A DNA stretch of 64,000 bases, taken from Agrobacterium tumefaciens (GTDB lineage Bacteria > Pseudomonadota > Alphaproteobacteria > Rhizobiales > Rhizobiaceae). The stretch is from contig NZ_CP039903.1 in assembly GCF_005221385.1 (NCBI RefSeq), forward strand, positions 186,001-250,000, given 5' to 3'. The notes under the pieces were generated by a model that was not told the DNA's origin, ran no database searches, and worked only from the letters and a program-made list of their open reading frames with translations. Shown here in pieces: positions 57,834 to 64,000 of this stretch (its first letter is position 1; each line of letters starts with the position of its first letter). Position numbers and translations under genes: made by a program.

Positions 57834-58202
57834 ATGGACCTTATGTCGAACGACCACCGTATCCAATCCGTTCTCGGCCGCCTTGAGATGATCATTGACA
57901 ATGAGAACGACAATATCGGTAAGGATCCGCAATTCGACTTCAAGGTTTCCAACGCCCATAAAAGCCGTTGCCTCTATGAACTCACCATGCTGTTTCGCGA
58001 CACACCGCGCGAAGACATCGCCGGTGGTTATCTGGAGCAGGTGAAGGGCATCAAGTCCAAGCTCGCGACCAATGCCAGCCGCGTTGAGGCGCATCTGAAC
58101 GCGGTTCGCGCTGTTGCGGACCTGCTGAAAAACGCGATCCAGGAAGCCGATACGGACGGCACCTATTCGCAGGAACAGTTCATGTACGGTGCCGCCTCCT
58201 GA
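57834..58202 (+). CDS. Conserved small helical flagellar-locus protein, FlgN-like candidate
   Basis: A 122-residue helical protein. The start at 57834 is well supported by GAGGAG seven bases upstream; longer frames start at 57801 and 57807. It shows alternating Leu/Ala-rich helices and a C-terminal QEQFMYGAAS. Size and nature fit a small export chaperone such as FlgN for FlgK/FlgL, but no specific motif proves that. It overlaps the next gene by one base. Confidence 0.7.
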   Translation: MDLMSNDHRIQSVLGRLEMIIDNENDNIGKDPQFDFKVSNAHKSRCLYELTMLFRDTPREDIAGGYLEQVKGIKSKLATNASRVEAHLNAVRAVADLLKNAIQEADTDGTYSQEQFMYGAAS

Positions 58203-58738
58203 TGTTGAAGCTTCTTCTCACCGGCGTCTGGGTTTGCGCCGTCACGCTCGGCGCGGTGTATTTCTCCGTCCAGATGGCGACGGCGCCGGGAGATGAGGCG
58301 GGCGAGAAAAAGACCAATCTGCAATTGGTCAAGGGTGAAAGCATCACCATTCCCGTCATCAATGATGGCGGGGTGAACGGCTATTTCCTCAGCCGTATTT
58401 CGCTGCGTGTCGACAAGGACAAGATGGCGAAGATCGAGTTGCCGGCAACGCAGCTGATGACCGACGAGTTGTTCACGCTTCTGGCTGGCTCTTCCATGGT
58501 CAACATCGCCAATATTTCCACCTTCGATCCCGAGGCTTTCAAGCAGCGCATCCGCGAGGGGCTGAACAAGAGGCTCGATGACGAGGTGGTCGAGGATGTG
58601 CTGATCGAGCAGCTGGATTATCTGTCGAAGGCAGATATTCGCGAGCAGAATGGCAATGGCACACCCCGGTCGGTCAAGATCGTCGAGGGCGAGAAGGCCG
58701 AGGCTGGCAAAGAAGCGGCCGCTGCGCCCAGCCACTGA
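58202..58738 (+). CDS. Second FliL-like membrane protein
   Basis: A 178-residue protein with an N-terminal membrane helix (about 3-25) and a periplasmic domain, ending QRIREGLNKRLDDEVVEDV and LIEQLDYLSKADIREQ, close to the C-terminal pattern of FliL proteins. It is a different protein from FliL at 25797. It starts on the stop codon of the gene before. It is likely to act near the motor or basal body, but the function is unproven. Confidence 0.72.
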   Translation: MLKLLLTGVWVCAVTLGAVYFSVQMATAPGDEAGEKKTNLQLVKGESITIPVINDGGVNGYFLSRISLRVDKDKMAKIELPATQLMTDELFTLLAGSSMVNIANISTFDPEAFKQRIREGLNKRLDDEVVEDVLIEQLDYLSKADIREQNGNGTPRSVKIVEGEKAEAGKEAAAAPSH

Positions 58739-58937
58739 TGTCGCAGGGCGCGGCTCAAGGGGCCGCCCACACGTGGTTCGCCGGTCTGGTTAACCGTTCC
58801 TTTGCGCGAGCCCGAATATTCGATCGATTGCTTTCAGCATAACTTCAACCTGCACCTGTATAAACAAATCCATGAGCCGCCGTGCCGCAACCATGCGCCG
58901 GATCGGTGACGGTGGATTTGGCATTCGGGGGTTGGCA

Positions 58938-59636
58938 ATGAATTTCGCGGCAGGTTTTGCGCGGCCGGGATCGCAACGGAATATCCACGGACTGCGTGTC
59001 TGTGATCTGGACTGGAGTGGGGCACTGGAGCTGGTCAGCGGCCGGGCTTCGGCTTGCGAAGGGCACACGATGCTCTCCTTTCTGACCATCGATAAAGCCC
59101 GCCTGTCGCTCAAGGATATCGCTTACCGCGAGATTCTGGAAAGCTGCCTGCTTTTGCCGCAGGGCAAGGCGATGAATGCAGCCGCCCGTGTGGAAAATGG
59201 CAAGCCTCTGTCCGCTGCCATCGATGGCGTTGCTTTCGTCATGGCGCTTCTGACCTATATGGCTGTGCCGAAACGGATTGGTGTTGCCGGCGACGATGCG
59301 GCGCAGGTCGGTGAAGTGCTGGCAAAGCTGCGTGCCCACGCGCCATGGCATGATTTCGTGATGCTGGGTCGGGATGCGTCCGGGGTGAAGGTTGATGTTC
59401 TGCTCGCCGGCATGAGCGGTGAAAACCAGGAGAGATGGTTGCACAGAACTGTCAGCCGTCAGGATGTGCGTGTCGCAATCGCGGTCGGCCCGCTGTTCAA
59501 GGTGTTGTCGTCCGAAGTGGCGGGCATGCCGGAAATCTTCCGCAAGCTGCATATGAGCTGGCTTTACAGCCTCTGCGCCGAACCCTGGCACATTGCACTC
59601 GGCAAAGCTGAGACGGGTTCGCGCAGCCCGCGTTAA
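58938..59636 (+). CDS. WecG/TagA/CpsF-family glycosyltransferase, divergent
   Basis: A 232-residue protein with the family's later motif IAVGPLFKVLSSEVAGMPEIF, HTMLSFLTIDKARLSLKD at the start and DVLLAGMSGENQERWL. In the family the catalytic Asp lies in a PDGxG motif; here the same place reads LLPQGKAMN, with Gln in place of Asp. The usual role is adding a sugar (such as ManNAc-type) to a lipid-linked precursor. The start at 58938 has GGGGG six bases before; 58872 would add 22 residues. Confidence 0.78.
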   Translation: MNFAAGFARPGSQRNIHGLRVCDLDWSGALELVSGRASACEGHTMLSFLTIDKARLSLKDIAYREILESCLLLPQGKAMNAAARVENGKPLSAAIDGVAFVMALLTYMAVPKRIGVAGDDAAQVGEVLAKLRAHAPWHDFVMLGRDASGVKVDVLLAGMSGENQERWLHRTVSRQDVRVAIAVGPLFKVLSSEVAGMPEIFRKLHMSWLYSLCAEPWHIALGKAETGSRSPR

Positions 59637-59724
59637 CCATTTGTTTGCCACGATCCTTTAACCTCTCGTAAGGTTTTGACAGTCGCCCGTCGCGGGCGGC
59701 ACCGAGGGTGGCAGACGGCTTCAG

Positions 59725-61497
59725 ATGGTTGATAACAGTCCGGACATGATGGCGACCCGTCCCGACGAGGACGATTTTGCCGTGCCGCCGTCGCAATGGC
59801 GCAGGCATTGGCTGCGGCTTCTGACGGCAGGTTGCGTCTTTGCCGCTACCGCTACCGGCGCGGCTCTTCCGTTGCTGCTGATCGATTCCGGTTTTCGCGG
59901 ATATGTTTCGCAGGCCCGGATCGAGATCACCCAGACGTCCTATGACGCACCCGATGCCGCCCGTTTTCTGGCGATGGCGCGACGTACCCTGTTATCTCCC
60001 GCCGGGCTTGACCGGGTCAGCGGCGATCTGAAGCTGAAACCCGCCGATATGGTGGGCGTTCGCAATCAGGGTGAGCTTGGCCTGCTTGTCGATCTTTTGA
60101 CAGGGGCGGACGCACGTCCGCTTTCCCCGCGAGAAGCACTGAATGGTGCAGTGGGTGAGGCGATCCGGCTGGAACTGACGCCGGATGAAAATATGCTGAT
60201 CGTGACCGCAAAGGCCGCGACGCCGGAAAGCGCGATGCGTCTGACCGATTATCTGTCAATGCGGGTCATGGCGGATGGCAAGGCCGGCACCATGACGCCC
60301 GCCATGCGTGAGACGGAGCGAGCGCGCAAAAGACTGGACGAGGCGGAAGCGGCGTTGAACGGTTTCCAGATGCGCCATGGCGATGCCGTTCTCTCTGATG
60401 TGCAGCAGCTCGAACAGCAATTGCGCGACGTAAACGACAGCCTTGCGGGCAGCACGCAACACCAGCAGTCGCTTCAGGCGGATTTGACGGCGGCCTCCGC
60501 CCTCAAGCCGAATGATATTTTGTCGAAGCCTTTGCCGACCGGCGCGGCATTCGCAGCGCTCGAGGATATCAGGCAGAAACAGGCGACCGCCAATATGGCG
60601 CTTGCCAGTGTCTCGGTTGATTATGGTCCCAAGCATCCGCGCCGCATCGCCGCCCAGAATGCGGTGGATGCCGTGCAGGCGCTGGCAGCTCCCGCATTGC
60701 GCCAACTGGTTGAAGGTTTGCGGGTGGATGAAAAGCGCATCGCCCAGGAGATTGCGACCGCGAATGGCGAGCGCAAGAAACATCTTGATCGCCTGGATAG
60801 CCTCGGCGTCGCCCCCGGTGAGCTTTCGCGATTGCAGGCTGAACTTGAGACGGCGAGAAATGCCTATCTGGAAGCAAGCGAGCGCCGCGATCTGTCCTCT
60901 TCCACCACGCCAGCCATCGAGACCCGCCTTGCAAGGAAGGCCGGACCGGGTGAACTGTCGCGTGATCTGACACAGGCGGCGATGATGGCAGGCGGCGGCG
61001 GCCTTATCGGCCTGCTGGGCAGTCTTTATCTCCTGAGCTATCGTCGTCATGACGAGGAACAAGAGGGCGAGCTGGTCGTCGAAAATGGAGTGCAACTTCC
61101 CGCCTCCCTCGATGGGCCGGAGCAATCGCTGCAATTTTCCGAATTCGAGCAGATTGAGCCGGGGGTTTTCGATGATCTGGAAGACCTTGCCGCAGCAGAT
61201 TATGTCCAGCCTGAAGACGCCTTCGCTGACTATTATGCCGAGGCTGCAAATGATGCCGATGATATGCCGCTGGACGAGCGCGTGCGGCAGGTGCTGATGG
61301 GTAACCGAACGGTCAGAAACGCCACTCAAATGTCACCGGAGCTTCCGCCATTGCTTGGTGAAGCCCTTGCCGGGCACTTCGATCATGAGCAGGCCGAAGC
61401 CGAGGAGTTGGCGGAATTGAGACGCGAGCTGGCGCTTCTGAGGGAGCGTCTCGCCGATTACGCCGATCACCAGGACGACTACCGCAAAACTGCCTGA
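59725..61497 (+). CDS. Wzz/GumC-type polysaccharide co-polymerase-like protein
   Basis: A 590-residue inner-membrane protein: a first membrane helix (about 30-52), a long periplasmic coiled coil ([20 protein letters not shown] and other segments), a second membrane helix (about 412-432), and a C-terminal acidic cytoplasmic tail without kinase motifs. The topology is that of polysaccharide co-polymerases that set chain length. It follows the WecG-type gene by 88 bases. No Wzx, Wzy or other glycosyltransferase is near. Confidence 0.85.
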   Translation: MVDNSPDMMATRPDEDDFAVPPSQWRRHWLRLLTAGCVFAATATGAALPLLLIDSGFRGYVSQARIEITQTSYDAPDAARFLAMARRTLLSPAGLDRVSGDLKLKPADMVGVRNQGELGLLVDLLTGADARPLSPREALNGAVGEAIRLELTPDENMLIVTAKAATPESAMRLTDYLSMRVMADGKAGTMTPAMRETERARKRLDEAEAALNGFQMRHGDAVLSDVQQLEQQLRDVNDSLAGSTQHQQSLQADLTAASALKPNDILSKPLPTGAAFAALEDIRQKQATANMALASVSVDYGPKHPRRIAAQNAVDAVQALAAPALRQLVEGLRVDEKRIAQEIATANGERKKHLDRLDSLGVAPGELSRLQAELETARNAYLEASERRDLSSSTTPAIETRLARKAGPGELSRDLTQAAMMAGGGGLIGLLGSLYLLSYRRHDEEQEGELVVENGVQLPASLDGPEQSLQFSEFEQIEPGVFDDLEDLAAADYVQPEDAFADYYAEAANDADDMPLDERVRQVLMGNRTVRNATQMSPELPPLLGEALAGHFDHEQAEAEELAELRRELALLRERLADYADHQDDYRKTA

Positions 61498-61574
61498 CGA
61501 GGCCGTATTTTTGCTTGCATTCCTGCAAAGGGGGCACCATACGGGGCCAACGTAATCCAGCAGGAGCAAGACGC

Positions 61575-62474
61575 ATGGCAGTTGTGATTGACGGGAAGGC
61601 GAAGGCGGCTTCGGTAACGGAGGCGGTCCGCAAATCGGCAGAAGCGCTTGAGGCGGAAAAGGGCGTAAAGCCCGGTCTCGCAGTCGTCATCGTCGGCAAT
61701 GATCCGGCCAGCCACGCTTACGTGAACTCCAAGAGCAAGATGGCCAAGCAATGCGGCTTCAACTCCATCCAGCACACGCTGCCGGAAGAGACGACGCAAG
61801 GTGAGCTTTTGAAGTTGGTCGGCGAATTGAACGCCGACGCCTCCATTCACGGCATTCTGGTGCAGCTGCCTTTGCCGAAGCATTTCGATTCCGATGAAAT
61901 CATCCAGTCGATCCTGCCCGAGAAGGATGTCGATGGCCTGAGCGTGTTGAACGCGGGCAAGCTGGCGACCGGCGATCTCGCCACCGGGCTTATTTCCTGC
62001 ACACCAGCCGGCGCCATGCTGCTGGTGCGCGGCATTCACGGCGATGATCTTTCCGGCCTGAACGCCGTGGTCATCGGTCGCTCGAACCTGTTCGGCAAGC
62101 CCATGGGTCAGCTTCTCCTGAATGCCAACGCCACGGTGACCATGGCGCATTCGCGCACCAGTGACCTCGCGACCGTCTGCAAGACGGCCGATATTCTCGT
62201 GGCGGCGGTCGGCCGCGCGGCTATGGTGAAGGGCGACTGGGTGAAATCGGGCGCAACCGTCATCGATGTCGGCATCAACCGTATTCCTGCTCCCGAAAAG
62301 GGCGAAGGCAAGTCGAAGCTTGTTGGCGATGTCGCCTTTGACGAGGCAAGTGCCGTTGCTGCCGCCATCACCCCCGTGCCCGGCGGCGTTGGCCCGATGA
62401 CGATCGCCATGCTGATGGCGAATACCGTCATCGCCGCTCATCGCGCGCTGGGTGAGACCGCGCCGAAATTCTGA
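61575..62474 (+). CDS. folD: Bifunctional methylenetetrahydrofolate dehydrogenase/cyclohydrolase FolD
   Basis: FolD oxidises methylene-THF and hydrolyses methenyl-THF in one-carbon metabolism. The 299-residue protein has the active-site Lys in [45 protein letters not shown] and [15 protein letters not shown]. The ATG at 61575 has AGGAG. It converges on aglR; a hairpin (GGCCGGCT / AGCCGGCC, 62486-62511) lies over the two ends. Confidence 0.97.
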   Translation: MAVVIDGKAKAASVTEAVRKSAEALEAEKGVKPGLAVVIVGNDPASHAYVNSKSKMAKQCGFNSIQHTLPEETTQGELLKLVGELNADASIHGILVQLPLPKHFDSDEIIQSILPEKDVDGLSVLNAGKLATGDLATGLISCTPAGAMLLVRGIHGDDLSGLNAVVIGRSNLFGKPMGQLLLNANATVTMAHSRTSDLATVCKTADILVAAVGRAAMVKGDWVKSGATVIDVGINRIPAPEKGEGKSKLVGDVAFDEASAVAAAITPVPGGVGPMTIAMLMANTVIAAHRALGETAPKF

Positions 62475-62485
62475 TTGAATTGACT

Positions 62486-62511
62486 GGCCGGCTATTCTTT
62501 CGGAGCCGGCC
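62486..62511. terminator. Hairpin at the folD/aglR convergent ends
   Basis: A perfect 8-bp stem with a 10-base loop that overlaps the last codons of aglR. It lacks a good T run; a bidirectional terminator is likely but weak. Confidence 0.5.
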
Positions 62512-63517
62512 CCGTCGAAGCGCGCACCACAAGCTCCGCCTTCCAGAGTTCCTGATGCGGTTCCGTCTGGTTCAGCTTGATGCGGTTGATCAGGCGCTGG
62601 CCGACGCGCACGCCCGCCGCCCGCAGCGACGAGCGGGTGGTCGTCAGCGGCACGGAAAAATTATCCGGTTTCAGCAGCGGCAGCACGTCGTCATGGGCGA
62701 TCAGCGAAATGTCCTTGCCGGGTTTTAACCCTCGCTGGTTCATCGAGCGGATAGCGCCCAGCGCAAGCGCGGTACTGGCGCAGAGAATGGCGGTCGGTTT
62801 TTCCGGCTGGGACAACAGCGCCTCCATGCCGAGATAACCTTCCTCGTCCGTCATGCTGCTGTGCCGTTTATTGGCCGGGTGCAGGGCGAGGCCGCTTGCT
62901 TCGAGCGCCTTCTCCACCCCGAGACAGCGCCGATAGGTAAAATCGTAGCCCTCCGGGCCGTTCAAAAGCCCGATGCGCTTATGGCCGAGCTGGAGGAGAA
63001 GCTGGGCCGCATCGCGAAAAGCGCCTTCATTGTCCACATCGAGATAGGGATAATTCTCCTCCACGCCGACGGACCTGCCATGCACGAGGAAGGGCAGGGA
63101 GAGCGACTGCATCATCGCAATGCGCGCATCGTTCTTTTTCATATAGGCGAGATAGATGCCATCGACGCTGCCGCTTGCCGCCAGCCCACGCAGCGCTTCG
63201 CGCTCCTTTTCCGGCTCCGTCGGCATGATGACGAGGTGAAAACCGCTGCGCGACGCTTCTTCGCCGAGACCGCTTAAGAATTCGCCGAAATGCACATCGG
63301 AACGGTGGTGTTCGCCAATCGGCATGACGAGCCCGATGGAGCCGACCTTGCCGGTCGCCAGCCGCTGCGCCGCGGCATTCGGGCGATAGCCCGTCTTCTC
63401 GGCGGCTTCCATGACGCGGCGGCGGGTTTCGGCGCTAACCTCGGGGTAGCCGTTGAGCGCCCTGCTGATGGTCGTCTGCGAAATGCCCAGCAGTTGCGAC
63501 AACTGTTTCAGGTTCAT
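62492..63517 (-). CDS. aglR: LacI-family repressor of alpha-glucoside uptake (AglR)
   Basis: A 341-residue LacI-family regulator. The N-terminal helix-turn-helix is LKQLSQLLGISQTTISRALNGYPEV with the hinge helix YRPNAAAQRLATG; then a periplasmic-binding-like domain with IGLVMPIG and LGHKRIGLLNGPEGYDFT. The neighbour on the other side of a divergent promoter is aglE, as in Sinorhizobium, where AglR represses alpha-glucoside transport. ATG at 63517 is preferred; ATG 63535 is possible. Two LacI-type operators lie in the intergenic region. Confidence 0.9.
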   Translation of the reverse strand: MNLKQLSQLLGISQTTISRALNGYPEVSAETRRRVMEAAEKTGYRPNAAAQRLATGKVGSIGLVMPIGEHHRSDVHFGEFLSGLGEEASRSGFHLVIMPTEPEKEREALRGLAASGSVDGIYLAYMKKNDARIAMMQSLSLPFLVHGRSVGVEENYPYLDVDNEGAFRDAAQLLLQLGHKRIGLLNGPEGYDFTYRRCLGVEKALEASGLALHPANKRHSSMTDEEGYLGMEALLSQPEKPTAILCASTALALGAIRSMNQRGLKPGKDISLIAHDDVLPLLKPDNFSVPLTTTRSSLRAAGVRVGQRLINRIKLNQTEPHQELWKAELVVRASTGPAPKE

Positions 63518-63575
63518 GTCTCTAATGTCCTCCATGCGTGCGCTCGAGAACACGGCAAAGCCTCTCCTCAATTCC

Positions 63576-63585
63576 AAAGCGCTTT
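63576..63585. promoter_or_regulatory. LacI-type operator, site 1 (near aglR)
   Basis: A perfect palindrome AAAGCGCTTT with the C-G centre typical of LacI-family operators, 58 bases upstream of the aglR start. Probably an autoregulatory site and a looping partner of the second site. Confidence 0.65.
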
Positions 63586-63732
63586 AGATTTTTACCAGCC
63601 TCCACCCCATTTCTCAATCGAAAAGCATAGCCGCCTTCCTAATTAAATATGACTATTCATAAGGCACTGCAACGTTTCCGAACAAAGAGCCTCTTGACTC
63701 CGTCTTGATGACAATGAGATGAATAGACAGCC

Positions 63733-63742
63733 AAAGCGCTTT
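63733..63742. promoter_or_regulatory. LacI-type operator, site 2 (near aglE)
   Basis: The same AAAGCGCTTT palindrome, extended (CCAAAGCGCTTTG), 48 bases before the aglE start and downstream of a possible TTGACT -35 box (63694). Centre-to-centre distance to site 1 is 157 bases. Confidence 0.7.
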
Positions 63743-63790
63743 GATTGGAGAGGACGCTTTGAGCCTTTTATGTGATGGGAGGTAAATCAC

Positions 63791-64000
63791 ATGCAGAAGA
63801 CTCTTTTGGCGACGGCGGCTTCGATCATGCTGCTGTCCGGTGCGGCCTTTGCCGCCGACCTGAAATTTGCACCCGGCGGAGACGCCAAGTTCAACTGGAA
63901 AAGCTACGAGGACTTCAAGGCGGCCCATGCCGACCTGAAGGGCCAGACGCTGACGATTTTCGGGCCCTGGCGCGGTGAGGATGAGGCCCTGTTCCAGTCG
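63791..64000 (+). CDS. aglE: Alpha-glucoside ABC transporter substrate-binding protein AglE (N-terminal part)
   Basis: The first 70 residues of a secreted binding protein, cut by the window edge. A signal peptide (about 1-21, ending AFA) is followed by ADLKFAPGG and GQTLTIFGPWRGEDE, matching the start of extracellular solute-binding proteins of the AglE type, which serve uptake of sucrose, maltose and trehalose-like sugars in Sinorhizobium. GGAGG lies seven bases before the ATG. The rest of the transporter should follow to the right. Confidence 0.85.
   Translation, partial: MQKTLLATAASIMLLSGAAFAADLKFAPGGDAKFNWKSYEDFKAAHADLKGQTLTIFGPWRGEDEALFQS

Noticed and set aside
1..64000. CRISPR arrays, insertion sequences or prophage genes
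   Set aside because: No repeat-spacer pattern, transposase, or phage structural gene was seen; the window is core chromosome.

Overview
The window is a chromosomal segment of an alphaproteobacterium of the Rhizobiaceae, most probably Agrobacterium or a close relative. The evidence is gene content and order: rhizobial motility regulators VisN, VisR and Rem, periplasmic motor proteins MotC and MotE, FlaF/FlbT, several tandem flagellins, and an aglR-aglE alpha-glucoside uptake locus at the right end. The flagellins (336 to 447 residues) look larger than those I remember for A. tumefaciens C58, so I do not assign the strain.

Layout. 1-163 is the tail of a chemotaxis-operon gene, followed by fliF, then visN-visR and a chemoreceptor. 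5.9-13.7 kb holds a transporter-fused hybrid histidine kinase, mscL, an aminotransferase, a galE-type epimerase and an unknown membrane protein. 13.8-19.7 kb is a minus-strand housekeeping block (yacG, maf, infA, a low-molecular-weight phosphatase, UPF0262, hisD, DUF2948, murA), ending near a tRNA-Thr. 20.1-24.7 kb carries three tandem minus-strand flagellins. 25.1-34.8 kb is three minus-strand flagellar units: flgB-flgC-fliE-flgG-flgA-flgI-motE-flgH-fliL-fliP, a single membrane-protein gene, and DUF1217-flgF-fliI. 35.0-58.7 kb runs on the plus strand: motA-fliM-fliN-fliG, flhB, a fourth flagellin, a fliH-like gene with motB-motC-fliK and a lytic transglycosylase, rem, then flgE-flgK-flgL-flaF-flbT-flgD-fliQ-flhA-fliR and four small genes. 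58.9-64 kb holds a WecG-type glycosyltransferase with a chain-length-type protein, folD, aglR and the start of aglE.

How it works together. VisN/VisR and Rem sit at the top of the expected motility cascade. FliF/G/M/N and MotA/B/C/E form rotor and motor; FlhA/FlhB/FliP/FliQ/FliR and FliI (with FliH- and FliJ-like candidates) form the export machine; FlgB/C/F/G/H/I/A, FliE, FlgD, FlgE, FliK, FlgK and FlgL build rod, rings, hook and junction; four flagellins form the filament. Clearly recognisable FliO, FliD, FliS, FlgM, FlgN and FliA are not seen here.

The strongest new observation is in the 5' leaders of the three tandem flagellin genes. Each has a conserved sequence able to pair with its own Shine-Dalgarno region, and the sequence differences preserve the pairing. 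The fourth flagellin lacks it. FlbT, a known flagellin-leader regulator in Caulobacter, is encoded in the same window.
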